A stretch of 64,000 nt of DNA from Aliirhizobium wenxiniae (GTDB lineage Bacteria; Pseudomonadota; Alphaproteobacteria; Rhizobiales; Rhizobiaceae). Of the stretch, positions 17,275 through 25,174 are shown in pieces (position 1 is the stretch's first letter; every line of letters begins with the position of its first letter). The notes beneath the pieces were generated by a model. It did no database searches. It saw only the letters and a list, made by a program, of their open reading frames with translations, and was not told the origin of the DNA. A program made the position numbers and the translations under genes. Location of the stretch: NCBI RefSeq assembly GCF_019511445.1, contig NZ_JAEUAN010000014.1:106862-170861 (forward strand), read 5' to 3'.

Positions 17275-17782
17275 TCAGGCAACGAAGATGCTCTGTGGCC
17301 CAAGTGATTTCTCGGACATGGAAAGCACCGGGCTTTCTGTCACCCGACGCGTCCGATCTTGCGAGGCTAAGACCGTCCGTTGATCGATGTTTGCAAGAAT
17401 TTGGCGCAGTTCAGGCTCGTCGACCATGACGGCTGCGGCTGCCGGCGATACCCATATCTTGCTACGCTGTCCTTGTTCAGCGAAGGCGTCGGTTTCTTCA
17501 GAGCATTTAAGCAAATGCACCCGCTACCGTGAGTGACGTCTCTTCGTTTTTCGCGTAAAGATAGTAGCCGACTGTAGTTTTTCTGATCTTCCCGGACACG
17601 CCGCTCTCTTCAAGTGCCTCGCGTTGTGCGGCTCTAAAAGACGGTTCTCGCCGACGGATATTCCCTTTCGGTATAATCCAACGGCCTGTATCCTTGCTCG
17701 TGATCAGCAAGATCTCGATTCGGCTGCTGGAAACCCGCCAACAAACAGCCCCAGCTTGTTCGGTGGCAAAGTAGTGCGCCAA
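17275..17782 (-). pseudogene. Nudix hydrolase gene split by a one-base insertion
   Basis: The first part (17507-17782) contains an intact Nudix box, G-x5-E-x7-RE-x2-EE-x-GV, in GNIRRREPSFRAAQREALEE, and a PKGN lead. After SLTV the frame runs into a stop (AGAFA). The adjoining frame continues the protein with HLLKCSEETDAFAEQGQ, WVSPAAAA and ELRQILANI. Removing one base near 17521-17526 restores a normal-length enzyme. Nudix proteins hydrolyse nucleoside diphosphate derivatives. The catalytic box survives, so the truncated 91-residue product might fold in part, but the C-terminal helix is lost. Confidence 0.82.
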
Positions 17783-17918
17783 CGCGAGTTGGTAATGATC
17801 GATGGTGAAGTTTTGTGCTGGACGCGTGTCCGCGTGGATTTCAGGTGCGTAGAGGCTGAAACGAAAATCATCCTGCCTAGTCGATCGACCTAGAGAGACC
17901 GATCATTTACTGCGCCTC

Positions 17919-18140
17919 CTACTCTGCAGCTTGGCGGTGCCAAATGCTGGGTGGCTGCTCGATGTGGCTAAGGATTTCGAAATCGCTGATCATGAAATGT
18001 TGATCGGAGCCCGGAACTGCAAGCGTCCAGTGGTCGTGGCTCTCCCCGAAGATGGTTGAGACCTCTACGATCGTCGTCCGCCCGTCGTTGTGTTTTTGCG
18101 AACGTGCCCAATAGAACTCGTGGGGGAAAACGTCGATCAT
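17919..18140 (-). CDS. Small conserved hypothetical protein
   Basis: The 73-residue protein (MIDVFPHEFYWARSQKHNDG, then TTIVEVSTIFGESHDHWTLA) has a natural composition and a compact alternating pattern suggesting a small beta fold. I recognise no family. The frame is intact and lies alone on its strand. Confidence 0.6.
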   Translation of the reverse strand: MIDVFPHEFYWARSQKHNDGRTTIVEVSTIFGESHDHWTLAVPGSDQHFMISDFEILSHIEQPPSIWHRQAAE

Positions 18141-18571
18141 GGCGCGACTCCTCTGTAGAGGTGAAGTCTACGAACAATCCAATGGCTTGGATAGGAGCCT
18201 CTGCACACTTACTGAGCTCTCCCCAGCTTTATGTAAGCAGCGTCGTGTGTCCTTGAGGCCACCTACGGAGAAGTGGTTAAACACGTTGTCAGGTTTGTGG
18301 AACCGGTCGATGAGTGATCCATTGTGCCTCCATGAAACTGACACTCACAACATTTATTGGGCTCCTCGCAGGTATCGTGCTGGCCGCCTACCTGATCGAA
18401 CTGATATCGGCGATAACATAGAGGCGGCTAAGGCAATGACGCAATGAGCCAGTTCCTGATGCAGCAATCTAGTTAGCCATCAAGGGCGCGGAGAATGAAT
18501 GCCTTGTAGTCGTCGGGACCGAGAGACCTGACGTGGTGGCGACATCCACGGTGGGCGTGCACAGCCAACTA
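18141..18571. other. Intergenic stretch with one possible microprotein
   Basis: Apart from the 29-codon frame at 18332 listed next, nothing is supported. A GGAAC at 18299-18303 is followed after 17 bases by ATT, a poor match to the EcfG -10 box. Confidence 0.4.
18332..18421 (+). CDS. Possible single-membrane-segment microprotein
   Basis: Twenty-nine codons starting MKLTLTTFIGLLAGIVLAAY encode one continuous hydrophobic helix. There is no convincing ribosome site, and the upstream EcfG-like motif has ATT in place of GTT, so this could be chance. Confidence 0.3.
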   Translation: MKLTLTTFIGLLAGIVLAAYLIELISAIT

Positions 18572-19072
18572 TCAGCGCCACTTCTTGAGCAATGCGCCGC
18601 GTGCGCCGTGAACAGGATCGGTCCGGGGCAAGGGAAGAGATGCAATCGTCGACAGCATTTTCTCGGTGGCGGCCAACCGTTGAATGTCCGCGTGTTGCTC
18701 CGGAGGATAAGCTCCAACAACCGCAAAATCTTTCGAGCTGCCAAGGTTCTGGTGTCCGGTACCGGCAGGGAGGATCAGGCAATCGCCCGGCGCTACTCTA
18801 ATCTCCTGACCGTCCGGCCCACCAATCAGCAAGGTTGCCGTGCCACTTTTCACTCCCAGGACCTCATGAGCACCGGTGTGATAGTGCTGATAGTCGAAGA
18901 CGCCATCCGTCCAGATGCCGGACCAGCCATTCCTCGCAAACAGCTTGTCGAATGCCTCTCCGTCTGCAAGATCGATGTTGTAACGCAAGACGGGAAGCCG
19001 CTGATTATTCGGCACCCAGGCGCTCGGTTCAAACATTCTAGTATCGACAAACATCGTCGTTGTTACCTTCAA
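18572..19072 (-). CDS. Cupin-domain protein
   Basis: The protein of about 160 residues has a single cupin barrel: YQHYHTGAHEVLGVKSGTAT supplies the first metal motif with two histidines, and APGDCLILPAGTGHQNLG the second with the last histidine. Its form is close to YjlB-like cupins of unknown function. The drawn TTG start overlaps the stop of the upstream gene; ATG codons seven or thirteen residues later are better starts. It is the second gene of a two-gene unit driven by the palindromic EcfG promoter. Confidence 0.85.
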   Translation of the reverse strand: MKVTTTMFVDTRMFEPSAWVPNNQRLPVLRYNIDLADGEAFDKLFARNGWSGIWTDGVFDYQHYHTGAHEVLGVKSGTATLLIGGPDGQEIRVAPGDCLILPAGTGHQNLGSSKDFAVVGAYPPEQHADIQRLAATEKMLSTIASLPLPRTDPVHGARGALLKKWR

Positions 19073-19299
19073 TGTGGAGCTGGTTCGTCGCTCTCGTCAT
19101 TCAACGAGGGGAGAAAAGTCTCCACATCACGGCGCTCCCGGTCGGATAGAACTGCGACGTGTTCGTTCCAGAACCGGGCAGCTTCAGGAGGATCGCCGTC
19201 CCATTCGCGCGATGAACCGAGATTGTCATCAATGACAGCGATCCGGCGGCCGCCGAGGCGCCGGTACTCGTCTGCAAGCTCTTTCGAAGCATTTTTCAT
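19069..19299 (-). CDS. Small hypothetical protein, first gene of the cupin operon
   Basis: The 76-residue protein begins MKNASKELADEYRRLGGRRI behind a good ribosome site (GAGGTG). It is charged, mostly helical and has no membrane segment. The frame extends much further upstream, but that part is only the antisense of uvsE; the ribosome site and promoter fix the start at 19299. It overlaps the cupin gene and lies 36 bases downstream of an EcfG-type promoter, so a stress role is likely. No family is recognised. Confidence 0.75.
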   Translation of the reverse strand: MKNASKELADEYRRLGGRRIAVIDDNLGSSREWDGDPPEAARFWNEHVAVLSDRERRDVETFLPSLNDESDEPAPH

Positions 19300-19332
19300 T
19301 GCAATCACCTCTGTCGCTTCATGATCGCGAGA

Positions 19333-19359
19333 GGAACTGTTGGGCGCAGCCATCGTTCC
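19333..19359. promoter_or_regulatory. Palindromic EcfG/RpoE2 promoter, readable on both strands
   Basis: GGAAC (19333-19337), 17 bases and GTTCC (19355-19359). The plus strand reads GGAAC-N17-GTT toward uvsE, and the minus strand reads the same consensus toward the cupin operon. Each start codon lies at a sensible distance, about 86 and 36 bases. Confidence 0.8.
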
Positions 19360-19443
19360 AGAACAGGCCCTGGGATTTACATTCGCATTAAACGCAACCG
19401 GGGGCATTTGCGCAGACGAAGCGAAGAAAATAGGGATCGTCGA

Positions 19444-20475
19444 ATGCGAGAAAGAGTTTCGCGACTGGGTTTTCCAGTCAAGGTCATGATCCGTGACAAC
19501 TTGAAAAGTAACGACGCTCGCCGGGCTGCGAGTGATCCTCACCTGAAGGTCTCGCTCGGATACGTCGATCAGATCTTGGATCATCTCGCCAAGCACAAAA
19601 TCTCGATGTACCGCCTGTCGTCTGACCTTGCGCCCTATGCAACCCATCCCGACATGCCACAGTTCCACGGTATGATTTCGGAAAGCAAAGCGGAATTGGC
19701 CGCGATAGGCGCCAAGGCGAGAGCGCTCGATATCCGCCTGTCTTTTCATCCCTCGCAATACGTGGTGCTTAACAGCCCCGATCCTGAGCTGGTGGCCAAG
19801 AGCGTTTGGGACCTGTTGAGCCAAGCCGAGATGCTCGACCTGATGGGCCTGGGCCCCGAAGCCGTTCTGGTCATCCATGTCGGCGGCACCTATGGTGACA
19901 TCGGTTCGAGCCGTAAGCGCTGGGTGGACACATGGCACACATTGCCCGAGCCTGTGCGCAGGCGTCTTGCCCTCGAACATGACGACCTGCGCTTCTCCGC
20001 AGCGGACGTCCTGTGGATCCACGAGCAGACTGGCGTGCGGGTCATCTTTGACCATCAGCATTTCTGGTGTCTGAACCCGGAGCGCGCCGACCTGGTCGAA
20101 ACGTTTGCGAAAGTCATGGCAACTTGGCCATCCGGTCAACAGCCAAAAATCCACTATTCGTCACCCCGTACCGAAATGCGTGAGAAGATCGTCGTCGACA
20201 GAATCACCAAAAAGAAGACCGCTAGGCCGATTGCGCCCGTGTTCACCGGCCACGCTGACTTCTGCAATCCCTTCGAGTTCGCAACATTCATGCGGATGGT
20301 CGCGGCTTTCGATTTTGATGTGATGCTAGAAGCAAAGGCAAAGGATCTGGCGCTGATACGTCTTCGACCCGATCTCTTGCGATACGCGCCTGATGTCGCT
20401 GACCGTTTTGGACTACAGCCGAGTGAAGTCGATGAACTTGCGAATGAAGAAGATGCTGCGATGGAGACTGGCTGA
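19444..20475 (+). CDS. uvsE: UV-damage endonuclease UvsE
   Basis: The 343-residue protein is a complete UVDE-family TIM-barrel nuclease. MRERVSRLGFPVKV is the usual start; LSFHPSQYVVLNSPD, VLVIHVGGTYGD, LALEHDDLRFSA, VIFDHQHFWC, KIHYSSPRTE and FTGHADF carry the histidines, aspartates and glutamates that bind the metal ions. The enzyme nicks DNA 5' to UV photoproducts and starts an alternative excision repair path. It sits behind the two-way EcfG promoter, so it should be induced with the general stress response. The longer frame from 19321 adds 41 residues of unlikely sequence. Confidence 0.95.
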   Translation: MRERVSRLGFPVKVMIRDNLKSNDARRAASDPHLKVSLGYVDQILDHLAKHKISMYRLSSDLAPYATHPDMPQFHGMISESKAELAAIGAKARALDIRLSFHPSQYVVLNSPDPELVAKSVWDLLSQAEMLDLMGLGPEAVLVIHVGGTYGDIGSSRKRWVDTWHTLPEPVRRRLALEHDDLRFSAADVLWIHEQTGVRVIFDHQHFWCLNPERADLVETFAKVMATWPSGQQPKIHYSSPRTEMREKIVVDRITKKKTARPIAPVFTGHADFCNPFEFATFMRMVAAFDFDVMLEAKAKDLALIRLRPDLLRYAPDVADRFGLQPSEVDELANEEDAAMETG

Positions 20476-20486
20476 ACGTCTTTTCG

Positions 20487-21083
20487 TCAACGAGCAGCTT
20501 GTTCACGTGCTAGAAAACTAGATCGCAAAGCAGCTATCGCGACATCGTGCCGGCGCCATAGATCGGAGCGGTTCTGTTGTGTGCGAACTTCAAGGTCCAC
20601 AACCTCGTCTTGCCGCAGATTGTTTTCTATAGCCATCATCACCGCGGCGAACGCTCCTTTTATCAGTTCACCGCCACCGAACAGGTCGCTGGCAACCGAT
20701 TGCCTGACGCCTGGCTCGGCTGCGACTACTGTTTCGAGCGTTTCTACGAGTACATGCGCGGCTGATAGGGGCTCACGCGTCGCCTCTGTGAGTGCGCCTC
20801 GACGGACGGAGGGGTCGGCATTATCGCGAAAATTTTTGATCAGCGCCTGCGCAGCCGCCCGGTCATGCTCCGTTGCATCGTCGAGACGAGCAGTTAATGA
20901 ATCCAGTTGTTCAATGTGCAAGCCATTATCTGCGCCATGCTTGCCCGAAACAGCTAAAGCCATTCGGATCATGGCGATGCCAAATCGCGCTGCGAGCAGC
21001 GATGCCGTACTGCCGCCGATCAATGGTTCAGCCCGCCCCGTCAAAGCGAGCAATTCTTCCAGCGGCATTTTTCGCAGCGCCAT
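20487..21083 (-). CDS. Cyclodeaminase/cyclohydrolase-family protein
   Basis: The 198-residue product resembles the FTCD C-terminal domain family: PLEELLALTGRAEPLIGGST at the start and a helical bundle with DLFGGGELIKGAF near the end. Relatives include formimidoyl-tetrahydrofolate cyclodeaminase and methenyl-tetrahydrofolate cyclohydrolase, which act on one-carbon folates. Catalysis is not proven by the sequence. It is the last gene of a four-gene EcfG operon. The frame starts 13 codons further upstream at 21122, but the ATG at 21083 fits the family. Confidence 0.82.
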   Translation of the reverse strand: MALRKMPLEELLALTGRAEPLIGGSTASLLAARFGIAMIRMALAVSGKHGADNGLHIEQLDSLTARLDDATEHDRAAAQALIKNFRDNADPSVRRGALTEATREPLSAAHVLVETLETVVAAEPGVRQSVASDLFGGGELIKGAFAAVMMAIENNLRQDEVVDLEVRTQQNRSDLWRRHDVAIAALRSSFLAREQAAR

Positions 21084-21129
21084 GGTCTCTATCCCGTCAT
21101 TTTGGATCACGCCAAGAACCATAAGTTGG

Positions 21130-21393
21130 TCATTTCCCCGCGTTGGCTCGCAGCTTTCGTATCAGAATATATCCGGAGAGGCAGAAGCAGATCGAATTGG
21201 TGAGGATGATGGGCCACTCGGTCTTCAGAATGCCGAAGGCAGACCAAAGGGCGAAGCCGATAACCGTGAGCGTATACATTCGACCCGAGATCGCGGCTGT
21301 ATCGCCGGTCCTGACGACTTTCCAGACTTGTGGCACGAAACTGATTACCGAGCATAGGGACGCTAGATAGCCAACCAGCAGCGCTATTTCCAT
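21130..21393 (-). CDS. SemiSWEET-type sugar transporter
   Basis: The 87-residue membrane protein has three transmembrane helices and the MtN3/SWEET signature: SFVPQVWKVVRTGDTAAISG in helix 1, FALWSAFGI in helix 2 and ILTNSICFCLSGYI in helix 3. SemiSWEETs pair to form a passive sugar channel in the inner membrane. The full family length is present. It lies inside the LLM-oxidoreductase operon, 29 bases from that gene; the sugar is unknown. Confidence 0.9.
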   Translation of the reverse strand: MEIALLVGYLASLCSVISFVPQVWKVVRTGDTAAISGRMYTLTVIGFALWSAFGILKTEWPIILTNSICFCLSGYILIRKLRANAGK

Positions 21394-21422
21394 GAGTAGT
21401 CCTTATTGTCGAATGGCTTGCC

Positions 21423-22400
21423 TTAAGATGTCTTATCGATCGCTGGCATGACCTGCGAAGCCATGAACTCCAGAAATGCCGACTGGTCTCGCGACACGTT
21501 ATGAATGTAGATCTCATCGACCCGGGACGCCTTCGTTTCCTCGATGAGATCGAGAATGTGCTGGGCGGTGGTGACCAGAGGAATGACGTCGTCCATTTCC
21601 TCGGGAGAGACGGCCTGGGTCTCACGGTCGAATTCGAAAGCAGTTTGCAGGCTTGCCAGGTGGTCAGGAGCGGCTGCCGCGACGCGCCATTGATCCCATG
21701 CCGCTTCCCGGGCTTCTTCGGTGTTCCGACCCCAACTGACCTGGAGTTGCACCGTTATGGCCTTGCCGACCCCACCGCCGCCTCGAAAGCGATTGATCAT
21801 TTTTATAAGCTCTTCCCGCGGCTTGCGGACTGTCAAAAGTCCGGCAGTCCAACCACCCATCCACTCTGCCGTGTCGTCGGAAAGTGCGGCGCCAAAGATC
21901 ATCGGCGGCTTCTGCGGAGGTGACCAAAGTCGGGCACGATCAATGGCGAACCATGGAGTGTCGGTGGTGAGCATGTCGCCCTTCATCAGGGAGTGCATGA
22001 TATCACAGCCCGCGCGCAGGCGTTGGTTGCGCTCTGCTTTATCGGGCCAGCCCGTTCCGACGACGTGTTCATTCATCGCCTCGCCGCTCCCCGCAGCGAT
22101 CCAGCGCAGACGATCGGGAAACATTTCAGACACCGTCGCAATCATGTGGGCGAGGACAACCGGATGGTATCTCCAGCCGCCAGGGATTGCGAGACTACCG
22201 AACGGCAGAGAGGTCGCAGACATGGCAGCTCCCAACCATGCCCAGTTGTTGCCTGAGTTTCCCTGCCGATTACTCCACGGAGTTATGTGGTCCGAGGTCA
22301 TGATGGCGTCAAAACCGGCGGCTTCCGCTTGCTTGACATAGAGAAGAAGCTGGCTGGGCGAGAACTGCTCATGAGACGCGTGGTAACCGATAACCGACAA
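21423..22400 (-). CDS. LLM-class flavin-dependent oxidoreductase
   Basis: The 325-residue protein is a bacterial-luciferase-like TIM barrel. Typical marks are QAEAAGFDAIMTSDHITPW near the start, LRWIAAGSGEAMNEHVVG for the flavin phosphate region and the late HILDLIEETKASRVDEIYIH. It is close to the FMN-using, non-F420 subgroup widespread in rhizobia. The substrate is unknown. It follows a small gene by 15 bases and precedes semiSWEET and the cyclodeaminase-like gene; the set is probably one stress-induced transcript. Confidence 0.88.
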   Translation of the reverse strand: MSVIGYHASHEQFSPSQLLLYVKQAEAAGFDAIMTSDHITPWSNRQGNSGNNWAWLGAAMSATSLPFGSLAIPGGWRYHPVVLAHMIATVSEMFPDRLRWIAAGSGEAMNEHVVGTGWPDKAERNQRLRAGCDIMHSLMKGDMLTTDTPWFAIDRARLWSPPQKPPMIFGAALSDDTAEWMGGWTAGLLTVRKPREELIKMINRFRGGGGVGKAITVQLQVSWGRNTEEAREAAWDQWRVAAAAPDHLASLQTAFEFDRETQAVSPEEMDDVIPLVTTAQHILDLIEETKASRVDEIYIHNVSRDQSAFLEFMASQVMPAIDKTS

Positions 22401-22415
22401 TAGACTGGGTCCCTT

Positions 22416-22712
22416 TTATAGCCGGTCAATCTGGGTCGTGCGAATAACGATCTCGTCTTGCGCCAGTTGACGCTCAAGTCGCTCGCGATAGTCGCGCCAC
22501 CAATCGCGATCGAGATGTTCGGTCATCACTTCGGCAATCACGATGCGATCGAGTTCGAACGTGCCGTCGTCGGCCCAAACGCCTTCGGCAGGGGCGCTCG
22601 AATGTAGCGTTGCTCCTCCAAAGCGAGCCGTCAATTCATTCCGTATGCCTTCAAGCGCTTCCTGTATCGGTGCGTCGGAGACAGGAAGGAGGATTTCAAC
22701 GAGATGTGCCAT
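22416..22712 (-). CDS. Hypothetical protein, first gene of the LLM operon
   Basis: The 98-residue protein starts MAHLVEILLPVSDAPIQEAL at an ATG preceded by GGAG. The EcfG promoter just upstream would give a transcript starting near 22735, which rules out the longer frame from 22817. The sequence is a small alpha/beta protein with WWRDYRERLERQLAQDEI near the end. No family name can be given; the position suggests a partner of the oxidoreductase. Confidence 0.75.
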   Translation of the reverse strand: MAHLVEILLPVSDAPIQEALEGIRNELTARFGGATLHSSAPAEGVWADDGTFELDRIVIAEVMTEHLDRDWWRDYRERLERQLAQDEIVIRTTQIDRL

Positions 22713-22742
22713 GCGCAGGCTCCGATTTGCGTTGCCGTGCTT

Positions 22743-22767
22743 AACTGGCGGGCAGCTCATCAGTTCC
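22743..22767 (-). promoter_or_regulatory. EcfG/RpoE2-type promoter of the LLM operon
   Basis: On the minus strand GGAAC (22763-22767), 17 bases and GTT (22743-22745). The start codon lies 31 bases downstream, which also decides the start of the first gene. Confidence 0.78.
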
Positions 22768-22870
22768 TGGAACAGCGTGAGAGCCCAATTGTCAGTAAGA
22801 GCCCAATCGTAATGCACGTTTGGGCGGACTAAAAATCCAAACGTCTATGAGACTAGGCGTGCACTCATGT

Positions 22871-22898
22871 CGGCTCCCTTACCTCGGAGCCGTTTTTT
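22871..22898 (+). terminator. Strong terminator with no plus-strand gene before it
   Basis: CGGCTCC and GGAGCCG form a perfect seven-pair stem with an eight-base loop and six T. It lies between divergent operons and points away from the minus-strand operon, so no known gene uses it. Confidence 0.75.
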
Positions 22899-22926
22899 AC
22901 TGGCACAGGTAACGGCGACCATCGTC

Positions 22927-22952
22927 GGAACCTAATCCACCTCTGCCACGTT
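22927..22952 (+). promoter_or_regulatory. EcfG/RpoE2-type promoter
   Basis: GGAAC (22927-22931), 18 bases and GTT (22950-22952), within the RpoE2 form GGAAC-N18/19-TT. The ATG of the membrane protein lies 42 bases downstream. Confidence 0.68.
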
Positions 22953-22993
22953 GCCGCCGCAATCACGCCATCGTGAGCAATGAGGAAACAGCC

Positions 22994-23896
22994 ATGACCG
23001 AACCTGTCACCGTCGCAGCGCTGCATTCGCGAGCCGCCGATCCCTACATTAACGCCGCCTACAACAAAGTCTCATGGGGAGCTATATTTGCGGGCGTTGC
23101 CATCACGCTTACGACACACATTTTGCTGACGATGCTTGGTGTTGGCCTCGGTGCCGCAGTCATTGACCCCGCATCCAATGACAACCCAGCCGCAAGCACA
23201 ATGTCGATTAGCTCGGCCGTTTGGTTTGTCGTGAGCGGCGTCGTTGCTTTTTTTGTTGGCGGCTACGTCGCCAGCCGTCTTTCCGGTCGTCCGCTGCGCT
23301 CTACCGGATCGCTTCACGGCCTTACGTCATGGGCTGTGACGACTCTCGTGACCCTCTACCTTCTGACTACCTCGGTAGGCGCGATCGTTGGCGGCACGTT
23401 CAGCGGTCTTGGCGGGCTGATCTCAAGCGCGGGCTCGACCATCTCCACTGCAGCAACGACTGCAGCTCCATCGATCGCGACCGCTGCTGATCCGATGGCC
23501 GATATCGAACGAAGCGTTCGTGATGCTAGCGGCGGTAGCGATCCGGCTGCGCTGCGCGACACTGCCGTTGCTTCGGTTCGTGCCATGCTCACCGGCGACC
23601 AGGCGCAGATTGAGGAAGCACGCACCAGGTCGGCTGAAGCTCTGGCTCGCGCCCAGAACATTCCTGTCGAGCAGGCCCGCCAACAGGTTCAGCAGTATGA
23701 GACCCAGTACCGTCAGTCGGTGGAAGAAGCCAAGAAGCAGGCGACCGAAGCTGCTCAAGTCGCCGCGACTGCGATTTCTACCGGAGCAATCCTTGCATTC
23801 ATCTCGCTGGCTATTGGGGCTATCGCCGCCTGGATCGGTGGCGCTGTTGGCACTACCCACGTAACACGCGACGATGAGCTGCGCGCTACGCGCTAG
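22994..23896 (+). CDS. Membrane protein with a glycine/alanine-rich core (PhnA-like family)
   Basis: The 300-residue protein starts at MTEPVTVAALHSRAADPY behind TGAGGAAACAG. Four membrane stretches are visible: residues about 25-50, 70-95, 110-145 and 262-290. Between the third and fourth lies a charged coiled-coil region (RTRSAEALARAQNIPVEQAR) rich in Q and E. The first helix region KVSWGAIFAGVAI is common in the rhizobial membrane proteins often annotated as PhnA-like; that label gives no function. The EcfG promoter suggests a role in envelope stress. A longer start at 22973 is less likely. Confidence 0.78.
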   Translation: MTEPVTVAALHSRAADPYINAAYNKVSWGAIFAGVAITLTTHILLTMLGVGLGAAVIDPASNDNPAASTMSISSAVWFVVSGVVAFFVGGYVASRLSGRPLRSTGSLHGLTSWAVTTLVTLYLLTTSVGAIVGGTFSGLGGLISSAGSTISTAATTAAPSIATAADPMADIERSVRDASGGSDPAALRDTAVASVRAMLTGDQAQIEEARTRSAEALARAQNIPVEQARQQVQQYETQYRQSVEEAKKQATEAAQVAATAISTGAILAFISLAIGAIAAWIGGAVGTTHVTRDDELRATR

Positions 23897-23921
23897 TCTA
23901 CTGCACCTCACCATTTCTGAA

Positions 23922-23946
23922 GCGGGCGACTTACGCCCGCTTTTTT
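23922..23946 (+). terminator. Rho-independent terminator
   Basis: GCGGGCG, the loop ACTTA, CGCCCGC and six T. It lies 25 bases after the stop of the membrane protein gene. Confidence 0.9.
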
Positions 23947-23952
23947 GTTATC

Positions 23953-24399
23953 ATACGAGGCGAAGCCAAGAGCCTCCCCGGCATCGGGATTGGAGACGGC
24001 CAGAGCTTGATAAGCTGGCAAAACAGGTCATCTACCCAGCGCCGCGATGCCCAGTCGATGCTGAATTGGACCGAGCGGATGATCCGCATGCGCAAGGAGG
24101 CGCCGGAGATCGGTTGGGGCACATTCGAAGTCCTGGATTGCGGCGACACCGGGGTATTGGGGATGCGATACGACTGGCGCGACAATGCCGTCGTCATCAT
24201 TCATAATTTCCACGACAAGCCGGTGGAGATCACATTCGATGCAGGCATCGGCGGTGATGGGGACATTCTGATCGACATCGCAGACGCGACAAATAGCCGG
24301 ACGAGGGCCGGTAAGCACCACATGGTTTTAGACCCTTATGGCTATCGGTGGTACCGAGCGGGTGGTCTAGATTACCTCCTTAAGCGAAGTGATGTCTAG
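23953..24399 (+). pseudogene. C-terminal fragment of a trehalose synthase/alpha-amylase-type gene
   Basis: From about 24037 to the stop the protein matches the end of GH13 trehalose synthase-like enzymes: QRRDAQSMLNWTERMIRMRK, APEIGWGTFEVL, YDWRDNAVVIIHNF and YGYRWYRAGGLDYLLKRSD. The roughly 400 residues that precede this in the family, with the whole catalytic barrel, are missing. A short stretch before it (SLPGIGIGDGQSL) may be a degraded joint. No start or promoter is present, so this is a remnant. Confidence 0.8.
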
Positions 24400-25110
24400 A
24401 ATTTAGGTAAATTAGATCGGGTACCAAACGGTAAAGGCGGTCTTTGTGACCGTTAGACGGCACGCAAAATGGGCTCTCATTATTTCGTTAAGAAAGACAA
24501 AGCGCTCCTCGCTGCGAGCCAATGGCCCGTGGAATACGAGCTTTGCCACGGGATTTCTCTTGCGTCAGCTGTTTTTCTGACATTTTCGGCCGGTCAGTCG
24601 CGCAGCACCATGGGTATGGGCGGAGCGCGCGGCTGGTTCCTCATAGGCCCCGAGAGATCCGCGGGTCCGCTCTCCACGTACTACATATCGTCTGCGGGAA
24701 CACTTCCAACGACGGGAAGCTGGCGCGGCTACACCCCCTCTAACCGCGCCGGCATCTCCTCTGATCAGATCGGTTACCGGCCTTTTTCAAGTTGCGCCGT
24801 CGCCTAGGCAACTGACGCTTGTGTGTGTTCGGAGGCGGCACCTGCGCAACTCTTGGACGGCAGCGGTCTTGGGGAGAAAGCTGGTTAATCATGACCGGGG
24901 ATTTTGCGGGGGCTAGGTCAAAATATCGTCGTCTGCCCCTGTGTGACGAAGCATCGAGACTTCTAGAGAAGATGATCCAATGCGGCTGGAAGCTCACCCT
25001 CACACGGTGGGCTTCATTCTTTTGCATGGGCCATCGGTCTGTAATGGGGCTGGCGCAGTAGGCCTAAAGGCGTATCAATCGGCAAGGGATTGGGCACAAA
25101 GTCCCAGCCC
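24400..25110. other. Long stretch without a supported gene
   Basis: Frames at 24469-24807 (+) and 24740-25027 (-) are open but have no ribosome site or recognisable content. Nothing else is supported. Confidence 0.45.
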
Positions 25111-25135
25111 GGAACTTGTTCGAAGTTTCTCCATT
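25111..25135 (+). promoter_or_regulatory. RpoE2-like promoter, partial match
   Basis: GGAAC (25111-25115), 18 bases and TT; the base before TT is A and not the usual G. The ATG of the DUF1236 gene lies about 40 bases downstream. Confidence 0.45.
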
Positions 25136-25174
25136 AGTTGGACGAGGAACACCTCGGTAAAAAAGGAGAAGCAG

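Noticed and set aside
18299..18323. GGAAC-N17-ATT as an EcfG promoter
   Set aside because: The -10 box lacks G at the first position and the only gene downstream is a doubtful 29-codon frame.
19300..20154. Extension of the small minus-strand gene into a 361-codon frame
   Set aside because: The extension is the antisense of uvsE; ribosome site and EcfG promoter place the start at 19299.
24469..24807. 112-codon plus-strand frame
   Set aside because: No ribosome site or recognisable content; composition is that of non-coding DNA.
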